DNA of 64,000 bases from Azolla caroliniana (lineage: Eukaryota > Polypodiophyta), in assembly GCA_043228905.1 (NCBI GenBank), contig JBHGNT010000004.1, forward strand, positions 12,648,001-12,712,000, read 5' to 3'. The notes beneath the pieces were generated by a model. The model made no database searches. It had not been told where the DNA came from and worked only from the letters and a program-made list of their open reading frames with translations. Position 1 is the stretch's first letter. Each line of letters starts with the position of its first letter. Shown here in pieces: positions 51,561 to 61,939 of this stretch. Both the position numbers and the translations under genes were made by a program.

Positions 51561-52545
51561 CTATGCATCCAACTTCCTCCGCTTCTCATCCGGCACATGC
51601 ACATATGCAATGCTACCGAATATCCGAAGGTGTCTCAGGTTCGGCTTACGCCCGAAATACAACTCATGCGCGAACACCTTGTCACCGATCTCGTTTTGGA
51701 TGTAGATGGCCGTCCAGACCGCCTCCGCCCAGTAGAAATGGGGCATGCTTTTCTCCTCCAGCATTGCCCTTGCCGAAATGACAATCGACCAGTTCTTCCT
51801 TTCGGCCACACCGTTTTGCTCCGGTGTGTATCTGTAGCTGAACTCTCTCTGAATTCCTTTTTGTTGCAGATAACTATTGAATTGGCCGGGAAAATATTCT
51901 TTTCTGCCATCCGACCGTAGGCACTTGATCTTCCTCTCCGTTTCCCGTTCAACCAGGTTTTGCAGGTTCCAGAAACACTCGAACACTTCGCTCTTCCACT
52001 CAATGAGGTAGATCCATGTGTGCCGGCTGTAGTCGTCGATGAAGGAGACGAAATACCGCTCCCCATACATCCAAACAAATAAGGACGAGCTTGTTATGGC
52101 TATGGTTTCGTTCGGTGGGGAATGGAAGCCGGTATTGCTTCCCTAGCTGGCAGGCTTCACATATTTGGGCCTTCCGGCCACTAAACTTCGGCAAACCGAA
52201 AACAACTTGTTTCATTCGCAGGTCTTGAAGTCTCTAGTTATTGACGTGGTCGATCCACTTGTGCTAGAGATGAATATCCGATTCAATCTTCTGTCCTTTG
52301 GCGAACAAAGTGGTGCTGATGTCATTGGTGTCGAGGATGAACATCCTCCCATCTTTGCGCCCTTGCGCAATGATTTGGCCCTCTTCCTGGATGAAGCACC
52401 CGAGGTGTGTAAACCGCACCTGCATTCCCTGGTCGTCAATCTGTCCAACCGAATCCAGGTTCTTCGTGATGGTCGGAACGTGTAATACGTTCATCAGCTT
52501 CCCCATCTGTCCGACGTGGCTCAAAGGGATTTCTCCGATATGCAC
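51561..52545 (-). pseudogene. CopE integrase
   Basis: 52545-52264: VGQIDDQGMQVRFTHLGCFI, DGRMFILDTNDISTTLFAKG. 52215-52000: VVFGLPKFSGRKAQICEACQ, LGKQYRLPFPTERNHSHNKL. 52070-51561: YFVSFIDDYSRHTWIYLIEW, IKCLRSDGRKEYFPGQFNSY (the family SDGG is SDGR here), RYTPEQNGVAERKNWSIVIS, MPHFYWAEAVWTAIYIQNEI, HLRIFGSIAYVHVPDEKRRK. About 30 bases are missing near 52075. Confidence 0.92.
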
Positions 52546-52581
52546 GATAGGGTGTGGAGTGTCGACTCTGGTTTCGACAAC

Positions 52582-53680
52582 TCATGGTTGTTCCGGTTTC
52601 TCCAAGAAGGAGAACCACTCTCTGTGGCTCGTCATGTGATTTGATTTACCGGAATCAACGTACCACACTTCCTCTGATTTGGAAGTGGTCTTCTTCATCG
52701 AGTTAGCCTTGTGTTTGATCACTAAGGCTGGCCCTTTACCGGCTTTTCCGATTTTGGATCCTCCCGATCCTTCTGCGTAGTGCAAATTTTGCCGGTTCTC
52801 TCTGTCGGCCTTGCCAGATCCGGATTTGTTCAAATTGGTGCGCTTCTTCCAGCACTCGCTTTTTCTGTGGCCCTTTTCACCACAATACCAACATTCCGTG
52901 TCGGCCTTTGCTTGCCGGCCTCCTGCGCCGCCTTGACTCCCCCTGCTTGTGGAGGGTATGGAACTGTTGTCGGCACGCTCTCTGTGCCTTCGGTCCTGCT
53001 CTTGCCGGCCACTACCATTGCAAGCCGACCCGCCTCGTCCACCACACCCACGGAGCCAATCCGCCTCTGTGTACAACAACCGGCTGTCGGTGTGTGCACC
53101 TTTTGACACACCGGTGTGGTTCTCCTCTACAAGGAGCATCGACTGTAAGTCGAAAAACGATGGTGTACTCTCCCGTGTACACACAGCAGTTCGGAATGCT
53201 CCGAACTTCGACGCCAATCCTCTGAGACAGATCTACACCATCTCGCCTTCCTTGACGTTCACATCGATAGAGTCTAAGGAATCGTATATCTCTCTGATCT
53301 TCGAGGTGTAATCAGCCACTGACAAGTCATGTTATCGTAAGTTGCTCAGCTCCTGTCGGAGTTGAAGCTTCCTGGTTGTGGTGCTTGCGATGAAAATCTT
53401 CTTCAGATTTCCCCAAGCATCCTTTGGGGTTTTTGCATCCTGAATATAGCTTAGCAGTTGTTCGCCCACACAAGATGCAAAGTAGTACAATACTCTGCTC
53501 GCCGACTGTTCCCACATCGGGAAATCTGTGTGTCGATTCGGGTGCTGTGTCATTTGCTCCGTCAACATAGCTCCAGTAACTGTGCCCGAGCAAGTACTGG
53601 TGCATCTTGTAGGACCAAGGCGCGTAGTTGTTTCTATCTAGCTTCTTTGTTGGAAGCGAGCTAGCCATGCCTGTATCCAT
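52582..53680 (-). pseudogene. CopE gag and protease
   Basis: The ATG at 53680 gives MDTGMASSLPTKKLDRNNYA, then PWSYKMHQYLLGHSYWSYVD and a frameshift near 53570. EQLLSYIQDAKTPKDAWGNL, RKLQLRQELSNLR and a stop follow. The 53217-52582 frame holds CTRESTPSFFDLQSMLLVEE, the zinc knuckle CWYCGEKGHRKSEC (about 52893-52852) and the protease signature VWYVDSGKSNHMTSHREWF, with Lys where the family has Ala after DSG. Confidence 0.9.
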
Positions 53681-53757
53681 TTTGTTTTTCCTCTTCTTTA
53701 CGATGGTTAGGTTTTCTTCTTGAACTAAGGTCGGCTACAGAGGTTCTCAACCCTCAC

Positions 53758-53769
53758 GCTCTGATACCA
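53758..53769 (-). promoter_or_regulatory. CopE primer binding site (initiator tRNA-Met)
   Basis: Minus strand tggtatcagagc, directly after the 5' LTR end tcttttaca. Confidence 0.93.
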
Positions 53770-54203
53770 TGTAAAAGAATACGTTGTGCGGGAGCAATAG
53801 AAAACTGAAAACACAAAAACACAGGTTTAATGGAGAGCTTGAATATACACAATACGTGGGAGAGACAGAGAGAGTGAGAGAGCAGAACATAAGACACTAT
53901 TCAAAATAAGTCTAAAACTGTGTAATACTCTGTACATCATATGTGTTCAGTGAACACTTTTATACAAGTCCATACAGACTGATAGAAGTATGGTGTACTT
54001 CAATGCTCACACGAGCATTTGACACTGACTACAAGACCTTAACTACCTAGTAGTCTAGTTGCTAATTGGCTTCCGGTTACTGCTTGATCTAGCTAACCGG
54101 CTCAATTGCTCACCGGCTCACCGATCGAGCTCATCCTTCCGGATGTCGATCCGGCTCAGTCTTATTCAGACGATCTGGATCGGGTTGAGCTTGCCGCTCA
54201 ACA
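53770..54203 (-). repeat. CopE 5' LTR
   Basis: 434 bp, minus strand TGTTGAGCGGCAAGCTC...TTCTTTTACA. Compared with the 3' LTR it lacks one block of the gctcaccggctca repeats. Confidence 0.94.
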
Positions 54204-54552
54204 ATATTCCCAACAAACTTCCCCTTCACTCATGTGGGAGGGAATCAGTCAATCCTGTCTTTTGTCGACAGACACTAAGTCTATCCATAGGTAGGTTCTT
54301 CGTAAGCATGTCGGATCCATTGTCTTCAGTATGGATCTTCACAAGAGAAAACTCTCCTTCTTCAACTCTCTCCCGCAACTAGTGATACCTTCTCTGTATG
54401 TGCTTGGTCCGGGAGTGGTATGCAACATTGTTGGCAAGGTGTATGGTGCTTTGGCTATCATAGTGAACCCGGAACTCCTTTTTCTTCATCCCTAATTCGT
54501 TTAGAAAATTTCTCATCCAAATTAGCTCTTTGTCGGCCTCTAACGCTACCAT
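54204..54552 (-). pseudogene. CopD LTR end, polypurine tract and RNase H C-terminus
   Basis: 54204-54208 is the CopE target duplication and 54209-54215 the CopD LTR end. From 54552 downwards the minus strand reads ALEADKELIWMRNFLNELGM, STIHLANNVAYHSRTKHIQR, a stop, VEEGEFSLVKIHTEDNGSDM and LTKNLPMDRL, the RNase H end of a copia element. Upstream text is replaced by the minisatellite. Confidence 0.85.
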
Positions 54553-54574
54553 ATTGTGGTGTGCATGTGTTCCT

Positions 54575-54755
54575 TTGTGCCACCCTTTTAGCTCACCCTT
54601 TTTAGATGCACGTACCCAAGTTGACCCACCCTTTTAGCACACCCTTTGTAGGATGCGTGTGCCCAAAATGACTCACCCTTTTAGCACACCCTTTTTAGGA
54701 TGCGTGTGCCCAAAATGACCCACCCTTTTAGCACACCCTTTTTAGCCAAGCCAAC
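54575..54755 (+). repeat. 47-bp minisatellite
   Basis: About four units starting at 54590, 54636, 54683 and 54730 (marker agcacaccc), each with cacccttttagcacaccctt and ggatgcgtgtgcccaaaatg. It joins the broken CopD RNase H on the left. Confidence 0.92.
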
Positions 54756-54850
54756 CCAAATGGGTTCCGTTGTATCAACTATAAATTGATTAAGAAGTAA
54801 GAAGCTAAGTAGACTGGTTTTGATCTCTTATGTGCATTTCACAATATACT
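54756..54850. other. Unassigned spacer between CopD and CopG
   Basis: 95 bases, AT-rich, no coding or repeat signal recognised. Confidence 0.4.
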
Positions 54851-55086
54851 TGTTGGGAAATCGTTGCGGAATTAATCACAATAATCAGACAAACTACGCG
54901 CTGAATACAAATCACAAGAATGCACCAGAAAGACAAGTTAAACGGATGGTGCACAGAGATTTACGTGGAAAACCACGGGTGAACAGATTCTTCACTATAA
55001 GAATAGTGGATATACAATATAGAGATGATACAACACTCTCTCACGAGTGCTTCAGCCGCACAGGGCTCTTTGCGTCTGTTGTCACT
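54851..55086 (-). repeat. CopG 3' LTR, left piece
   Basis: Plus strand tgttgggaaatcgttgcgg to gcgtctgttgtcact. It matches CopD 34573-34805. tcact (55082-55086) would be ChrB's left target duplication. Confidence 0.8.
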
Positions 55087-55518
55087 TGTCATGATATGGC
55101 AAGACTCGAACCCATGACCTTATGCTACATGGGTCGAGCTCTTGACCATTAGACTATATATTGTAATACGTAGAATATTATTTTAATTTATGTTTTATTA
55201 TAGAAAATTGATGTATATTCCAGATTTCTCTGAAACATTCTAGAAACTTCAGGAGTATTCCTTAGAACACTATAAAAGGAGGCACAAGGCATTATTTCGA
55301 ACCAAATCGGTTCAACGCCAGTCTTAAGCCTCCTAGTTACTGTACATTTTCTTCACATAATATATATCTTTTCTTATCATCACTCACTCTCTCTCTCTCG
55401 ATCTCGCTCTCCCTCCCTCTCACTCACTCTTTCCTTCTCTCGAGAGTTCTTCATCTCTCTTAGTACTAATACTTCTTTTAGTAATAATTCCTTCTCAGTC
55501 TTAGTACTATTCCTGACA
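55087..55518 (+). repeat. ChrB 5' LTR
   Basis: 432 bp, TGTCATGATATGGC...TTCCTGACA. TATA 55271-55277; putative transcript start aaatcggttcaa at 55304-55315; CT tract about 55385-55440; tRNA-like module 55103-55155 in antisense. Confidence 0.94.
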
Positions 55519-55520
55519 GT

Positions 55521-55532
55521 TTGAACCGATTT
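55521..55532 (+). promoter_or_regulatory. ChrB self-complementary primer binding site
   Basis: ttgaaccgattt, 2 bases after the LTR. Exact reverse complement of 55304-55315, which starts 33 bases after the TATA box. Confidence 0.78.
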
Positions 55533-55592
55533 TTCCTACCTTCTGTCTCTCTCATTTCCTACTAATATCTTATTCATCTTTTCTTTCATCCC

Positions 55593-56153
55593 ATGGCCAC
55601 TGTAAGCGCTGAAGAATATCAATCTGTTTTCTCGGAATTTCAATGCTTGAAAGTGAAGTTCCATGCTTTGGAACAAGAAAACCAACGATTGCTGGGGGAT
55701 CTTCAGCAAATCTCCTTAGAAAAGCAGCAAACGCAACAACAACATGGGGAACTTGTGTTACGCGTGCAACAACTCGAAGCAACCATCGTAGCGATGCAAC
55801 AACAAGGGCCCGGAACACAAGGGATTCATAAAGAACCCAAGATTGGCCTTCCCACGAAGTTCGATGGAACGTGATCGCAGTTTAGAGGGTTCCTTAACCA
55901 TGTACGATTATTTATTCAAATGCATCCTTCCCGATATCCCTCTGATGCATCACGAGTGGGTTTAGTAGGCACTTTGTTCAGTGGCTCAGTGTTGGCATGG
56001 TTCGCTCCACTATTAGAAAAGGAATCTCCGTTACTCAGTAATTTTGAAGAGTTTCTAGGTGAGTTTAAAGCATGTTTCGGAGATACTGACAACATCAGGA
56101 TCGCAATCAACAAAATTCGGCGATTACGCCAAGGTGACCGTCCAGCCTCCGCA
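55593..56153 (+). pseudogene. ChrB gag, N-terminal part
   Basis: MATVSAEEYQSVFSEFQCLK, the Gln-rich coiled coil (QENQRLLGDLQQISLEKQQT) and IHKEPKIGLPTKFDGT, then a stop where ChrC has CGA (Arg). The rest (MHPSRYPSDASRVGLVGTLF, FGDTDNIRIAINKIRRLRQG) is open to PAS at the ChrC insertion. Confidence 0.9.
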
Positions 56154-56659
56154 TGTCATGATATGGCAAGACTCGAACCCATGACCTTAGGTTATATGGG
56201 TCGAGCTCTTGACCATTAGATCATCTATTGTAATTCATAAGATATTACTTACATTTTCATTTTATTATAGGAAAGTAGTCTATATTCCAGATTTTTCTGG
56301 AACATTCTAGAAGCTTCAGGATTACTCCTGAAAACACTATAAAAGAGGGCACTAGGCATTATATTGAACCAAATTGGTTTAACACCAGTCTTAAGCCTTT
56401 TTAGCCACCATTGTATATTCTCTTCATATAATACATTCTTTCTTATCATCACTCTCTCTCTCTCTCAATCTCTCTCTTTCTCTCCGTCTCGCTCACTTCT
56501 TCCTTCTCTCGAAGAAGTTCCACACCTCTCATAGTACTAATCCTTCGTTTAGTACTAATTCCTTCTCTGTCTCAGTACTGTTCCTGACAGTACACCTCTC
56601 ATAGTACTAATACTTCTTTTAGTAATAATTCCTTCTCAGTCTTAGTACTATTCCTGACA
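56154..56659 (+). repeat. ChrC 5' LTR with a duplicated 70-bp tail
   Basis: 506 bp. The tail unit starting gtacacctctcatagtacta is present twice (first end at 56589, second 56590-56659). The second unit resembles ChrB's tail more than ChrC's own 3' LTR. TATA 56338-56344, tRNA-like module 56170-56222. Confidence 0.9.
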
Positions 56660-56661
56660 GT

Positions 56662-56673
56662 TTGAACCGATTT
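56662..56673 (+). promoter_or_regulatory. ChrC self-complementary primer binding site
   Basis: ttgaaccgattt, 2 bases after the LTR. The partner in its LTR (aaattggtttaa, 56371-56382) pairs with two G-U wobbles; it too starts 33 bases after the TATA box. Confidence 0.7.
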
Positions 56674-56733
56674 TTCCTACCTTCTGTCTCTCTCATTTCC
56701 TACTAATATCTTATTCATCTTTTCTTTCATCCC

Positions 56734-57890
56734 ATGGTCACTGTTAGCGCTGAAGAATATCAATCTGTTTTCTCAGAATTTCAATGCTTGAAAGAGAAGT
56801 TCCATGCTTTGGAACAAGAAAACCAACGATTGCTGGGGGATCTTCAGCAAATCTCCTTAGAAAAGCAGCAAACGCAACAACAACATGGGGAACTTGCGTT
56901 ACGCGTGCAACAACTCGAAGCAACCATCGTAGCGATGCAACAACAAGGGCCCGGAACACAAGGGATTCATAAAGAACCCAAGATTGGTCTTCCCACGAAG
57001 TTCGATGGAACGCGATCGTAGTTTAGAGGGTTCCTTAACCAAGTACGATTAGTTATTCAAATGCATCCTTCCCGATATCCCACCGATGCATCACGAGTGG
57101 GTTTACTAGGCACTTTGTTAAGTGGCTCAGCGTTGTCATGGTTCGCTCCACTATTAGAAAAGGAATCTCCGTTACTCAACAATTTTGAAGAGTTTCTAGG
57201 TGAGTTTAAAGCATGTTTCGGAGATACTGACAACATCAAGACCGCAATCAACAAAATCCGGCGATTACGCCAAGGTGATCGTCCAACCTCCGCATACGCT
57301 GCAGATTTTCGCCTACTCGCCGCCGATATCCCTTGGGATGATCAAGCGTTGATGGAGCAATTCCGTTATGTTTTACGCAATGACGTCAAGGATTTACTCT
57401 TGACCTTCGCCGAAGAGCCAAAGTCCTTAACAGAAGCAATCAGTCGCGCGGTGAGATGTGACAACCGCCTCTTTGAGTGATGTTCGGAACGACAACTACA
57501 GATGCCGAGGGCAAGATCAGAACCCACCTACGCCTAAGTGGTAGCAAGAACTTTTCCGAGGGAGTCATATAATGCGCCTCCAGCGAATACTCCGACTCCG
57601 ATGGAGATTGACAATACACGTCGTCGAGGGCCATTATCTGAAGAAGAAAAGTAGCGACGCCGTACAAATCGACTATGTCTTTACTGCGGTGGACTAGGAC
57701 ATATCGCAATAAATTGCCCCCATAGGCCAAGAAGACAAGTAAACCAAATAGTCGCTAGTTCTAATTGTACAAAACCCGAGCCTATTTCAGTAGGGATATC
57801 TGATAGTCCTCATAGTACTAATATCCCAGATCTAGCAAACAAATTTGATGACTGTAGTCAGTTAGAAGAAGAGTTAAACGACTAAGTCCA
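56734..57890 (+). pseudogene. ChrC gag
   Basis: MVTVSAEEYQSVFSEFQCLK to FDGTRS, a stop (TAG for CAG, Gln in ChrB), then 57061-57480 open: GLLGTLLSGSALSWFAPLLE, AYAADFRLLAADIPWDDQAL, DVKDLLLTFAEEPKSLTEAI. A stop at 57478 is TGA for CGA. Zinc knuckle CLYCGGLGHIAINC at about 57677-57718. The natural end EEELND is at about 57883; pol follows in the -1 frame. Confidence 0.92.
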
Positions 57891-57911
57891 ACCAAAATAG
57901 GAGCCGTTTGG

Positions 57912-59273
57912 TTGGACAACCCTAGATCTGTGCAGCCCATTAGTGGTTCCATTCCCTCTAAGCAAGTTAGTGATGTGTTCGTAGCCCAAGTAATAGTTAG
58001 TACTAAAAGTACCCCTCCAGTACATGTCCTAGCACTCCTAGATTCCGGAGCTAACTCTTGCTTTATGGATAAGAAATTTGCTCAAGCTCATAAGATATCC
58101 CTAAGAAAACTCCAGTGTCCAGCCTCAGTGGTAGTCATTGATGAACGTCCCATTGCTTTCGGAAATATCATAGAAGAGTCAGAGCCCATTAATATTGTCC
58201 TAGATAACTTAGCATGTGTAGTATCATTTAATATTATTAGTAACCCAGAACATCCAATTATTTTAGGATTACCGTGGTTCGAGTTACATAACCCTGACAT
58301 AGATTGGAGAGCAAGAGAAATCCAGTGTCGACAAACCCAAGGGTCAACTCAGAAGATGGCAACCATTTCGCTACGTCAGTTGCGTAAAGAAGGGCGCAAG
58401 GAGGAAATGTTCCTCTTTGCAATATCAGTAAACCCCTCCAGCACCACTAAAGAAGAATCCACCGTTCAACTTCCCGAGAAGTATCGTCATTACGCCGATG
58501 TGTTCGATAAAGTACTAGCCAACACACTTCCTCGGCCGCCATGGGGACCGATCTACAATTTGTCACCAACCGAGCTGGAAGTCCTTCGAGCCTATATAGA
58601 GGAGAATTTGGAAAATGGTTTCATACGGCATTCGAAATCTCCAACCGGCGCGCCCATTTTCTTCGTCAAGAAAAAGGATGGATCGCTTCGTCTCGTTGTA
58701 GATTACCATGGCTTGAATAAGGTTACAATCAGGAATAGGTATGCTTTTCCCCTTATCTCAAGTCTTTTAGAATGGATGAATGGTGCCAGGTTCTTCACGA
58801 AGATCGACTTACGGGGAGCAAATAACCTCGTACGGATCCGACCAGGAGACGAATGGAAGACTGCGTTTCGCACAAGATATGGGCACTTCGAGTATACGGT
58901 CATGCCGTTCGGCCTCACTAATGCGCCAACAGTCTTCCAGCACATGGCTAATGATATATTCCGAGATCTATTGGATGATTGTTGGATCATCTATTTGGAT
59001 GATCTACTGGTTTATTCAAAGACCCAAGAAGAACATGATTCTCATGTACTATTAGTACTAAAACGACTTCGAGAACATGGTCTGTATGCAAAGTTGGAAA
59101 AATGTAGTTTTGGGTGCAACCAAGTGGAATTTCTTGGCCATATCATTTCGTCAGAAGGCATCTCCATGGACCCAGCTAAGGTCAAAATGGTGGTAGAATG
59201 GCAGACTCCGCGTTTAGTGCGGGATGTGCAATGCTTCTTAGGCTTTGCCAATTTTTACCGGAAGTTCAGATAA
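57912..59273 (+). pseudogene. ChrC protease and reverse transcriptase
   Basis: 453 residues without a stop. Protease: [20 protein letters not shown] near residues 40-58, [20 protein letters not shown] near 113-132. Reverse transcriptase: [80 protein letters not shown] (catalytic YLDD near 359), FLGFANFYRKFR. Compared with ChrA, about 16 codons are lost between NTLP and PPWGPIYN. It ends at a stop at 59271-59273. Confidence 0.93.
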
Positions 59274-60190
59274 GATTACTCAAAGATCGTTCTACCTCTC
59301 ACACAACTTACCAGGAAGGGACAACCCTTCATCTGGTCTGAAGAAATGGACATGGCTTTCGAGAGTTTTAAAAAAGCATTCACATCGGCTCCAATTCTAG
59401 CTCATGTCGATTCGGAAAAACCATTCATTATCGAAGCTGACACATCGGATTTTGCATTGGGGAGCATTCTGTCACAACAGGGGAATGATGAGAAGCTACA
59501 TCCTGTGGCTTTTCACTCACGCAAGTTTGACGCCGCCGAAATCAACTACGAAATTCATGATAAGGAGCTATTGGCAATAGTGGATTCTTTTATGCAATGG
59601 AGGCATTTTCTGGAGGGATCCTCTCATCCAGTCACCGTATTTAGTGACCACAAGAATCTTGCCTACTTTTAGGATGCTCGTGTGTTGAATCGACGTCAAG
59701 CTCGGTGGGCCCACTTCCTCACGCGTTTCGACTTCAAAATTACATATCGTCCGGGGAGGCACAAAGGGAAGGCAGATGCATTATCACGGCGTTCGTATCT
59801 AGCACCCCGTCTTGGCGAGCCAGCTTTGGATAACCAAAAACAAGTCATCTTGGGACCGGCACGATTACAAGCAACACAGATCTTTGACATGCCTATGGAT
59901 TCCCGCGTTATCGATACCATACGTGAAGACTTGAAGACAGATGTGTTCGCCCAAGCTATACGAGCACAAATTGATCCCTCTCGATCGTCGTGTTCATAGT
60001 CGCAACCACCAGGTACGGACTATCGGCAATTCAAATACCATGATGGATTACTCTTCTTTAAAGAAGTTTTGTATGTTCCTAATGGTTCTTGCCGCCTTCG
60101 AGTAGTACAAAACTGTTATGACACATATACAGCTGGGCATTTTGGTAGTACTAAAACATTACATTTATTACAATGAACATTCTGGTGGCC
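59274..60190 (+). pseudogene. ChrC RNase H and integrase N-terminus
   Basis: 59346-59672: FESFKKAFTSAPILAHVDSE, PFIIEADTSDFALGSILSQQ, INYEIHDKELLAIVDSFMQW. Stop at 59672 (TAG for CAG). 59682-59999: [40 protein letters not shown]. Stop at 59998 (TAG for CAG in ChrA). Then LLFFKEVLYVPNG and HFGSTKTLHLLQ with TGA for CGA near 60174. Confidence 0.9.
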
Positions 60191-61366
60191 CTGTATGCGA
60201 CAATTTGTCGAGGATTTTGTTTGGACTTGTGATACATGCTGCAGAGCAAAAATGCCAAGGCATCATCCATATTGTTTATTAGAACCATTACCAATTCCAT
60301 TCAAGCCGTGGCAATCCATTGCTCTAGACTTCATCACAGATCTTCCAGTCTCTAAGGGGTTCAATGCGATTCTAACGGTGGTCGATCGATATACGAAGAT
60401 GGCTCATTTCTTGCCATGTACTAAGGAGATCTCCAGTGAAGACACTGCCGAAATTGTCATGCGTGAAGTATGTCGGCATCATGGACTTCCCGATAGTATC
60501 ATCAACGACCGTGGACCCCAGTTCGTATCAAAATTCTGGAAGCACCTTTTTAACATGCTCAAGGTCACTTGTAACCTCTCCTCCGGTTACCACCCACAAA
60601 CCGACGGCCAAGCTGAACGAACAAATCAAACGCTGGAGCAGTATCTGCGGTGCTTTCTCAGCTATCATCAAGATGACTGGGCAGATATTCTCCACTTGCC
60701 GAATTTGCCTATAACAACTCTATCCACGCATCCACTAAAGTTACGCCATTTTATGCTTATACGGTATGTCACCCCCGGTGGATTGTACTTGAAACCCCAG
60801 AGGTGTCCCCAAATCCGTGCGCGGAGGATCGTTTGGAGCAGTTACGCAAGATACAAGCGGATTTATCTACTCATCTCCAACGAACTCAACAAACACACAA
60901 GGTCTACGTGGATCGTCATCGACTTCCATCCAATTTTAATATTGGAGATCGGGTGTGGTTGCTATGACGACACATCAAGACTACTCGTCCATGTGAGAAG
61001 TTAGATTATCGGCGATTAGGTCTTTTCCCTATTATTGGACAGATTAATGATGTCGCTTTTCGTCTCGATCTACCTCCTCAACTTCGGATACATCCGGTGT
61101 TTCATAGTTCTCTCCTCGAACCCTACCACGAGAGCACCATCCTAGGACGTCTTATCCAACCTCCACCCCCGATCGAGCTTGAAGATGGGCCGGAGTACGA
61201 GGTTGCCGCCATCCTTGATTCCAAGATTGTTCGCAACAAGCTCTACTATCTAGTCGATTGGCTAGGCTATAGCCCCAACGAACGTACTTGGGAACCGATC
61301 GAGAATGTGACCAATGCTCGTGCTCTTCTTGAAGACTTCCATCGTCAATATCCCCACACAAACTAG
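60191..61366 (+). pseudogene. ChrC integrase core and chromodomain
   Basis: FVEDFVWTCDTCCRAKMPRH (zinc finger Cys pair), ALDFITDLPVSKGFNAILTV and INDRGPQFVSKFWKHLF (Asp, Asp), DGQAERTNQTLEQYLRCFLS (Glu). Frameshift near 60690. The C-terminus 61097-61366 has MFHSSLLEPYHESTILGRLI, then chromodomain YEVAAILDSKIVRNKLYYLV, WLGYSPNERTWEPIENV. Confidence 0.92.
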
Positions 61367-61400
61367 GTCCTCAATCCAAGACGACTCGTGACACTCGTCG

Positions 61401-61417
61401 TTTTAAAGGGGGGATAG
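61401..61417 (+). promoter_or_regulatory. ChrC polypurine tract
   Basis: ttttaaaggggggatag directly before the 3' LTR; same as in ChrA. Confidence 0.85.
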
Positions 61418-61713
61418 TGTCATGATATGGCAAGACTCGAACCCATGACCTTAGGTTATATGGGACGAGCTCTTGACCATTAGATTATCTATTGTAATTC
61501 ATAGGATATTATTTTCATTTACATTTTATTATAGGAAATTAGTGTATATTCCAGATTTTTCTGGAACATTCTAGAAGCTTCAGGATTACTCCTGAAAACA
61601 CTATAAAAGAGGGCACTAGGCATTATATTGAACCAAATTGGTTCAACACCAGTCTTAAGCCTTTTTAGCCACCATTGTATATTCTCTTCATATAATACAT
61701 ATCTTTCTTATCA

Positions 61714-61758
<45 letters not shown>

Positions 61759-61934
61759 ACGTCTCGCTCACTTCTTCCTTCTCTCGAAGAAGTTCCACAC
61801 CTCTCATAGTACTAATCCTTCGTTTAGTACTAATTCCTTCTCTGTCTCAGTACTGTTCCTGACAGTACACCTCTCATAGTACTAATCCTTCGTTTAGTAC
61901 TAATTCCTTCTCTGTCTCAGTACTATTCCTGACA
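61418..61934 (+). repeat. ChrC 3' LTR with a duplicated 70-bp tail
   Basis: 517 bp. Tail unit twice (ends at 61864 and 61934). CT run about 61717-61753. tRNA-like module 61434-61486. Confidence 0.92.
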
Positions 61935-61939
61935 CCGCA

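Larger units (their letters stand above)
35111..54203 (-). mobile_element. CopE: Ty1/copia element, full length with two nested elements
   Basis: 3' LTR 35111-35585, 5' LTR 53770-54203, TSD atatt at 35106-35110 and 54204-54208. The minus strand carries a perfect initiator-Met primer site, gag, protease, integrase, reverse transcriptase, RNase H, a 3' extension and a polypurine tract. CopF splits the boundary of reverse transcriptase and RNase H; GypE splits the 3' extension. Many frameshifts. Confidence 0.97.
34573..54552 (-). mobile_element. CopD: Ty1/copia element, 3' end only, split by CopE
   Basis: The LTR consists of 34573-35110 and 54209-54215; CopE lies between with TSD atatt. On the minus strand RNase H (54552-54240) is followed by the polypurine tract gagtgaaggggaagtt and the LTR start tgttggg. 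The element stops at about 54552, next to a minisatellite. The relative CopG has the same layout. Confidence 0.85.
56154..61934 (+). mobile_element. ChrC: chromodomain Ty3/gypsy element, inner copy, full length
   Basis: LTRs 56154-56659 and 61418-61934, TSD ccgca at 56149-56153 and 61935-61939. It carries gag, protease, reverse transcriptase, RNase H, integrase and chromodomain in order. Joining the flanks restores ChrB gag (RPASAYVADFHLLTADIP). Confidence 0.97.

Noticed and set aside
54820-55152. 110-residue frame
   Set aside because: It runs from CopG LTR across the ChrB LTR boundary, so it cannot be an old gene.
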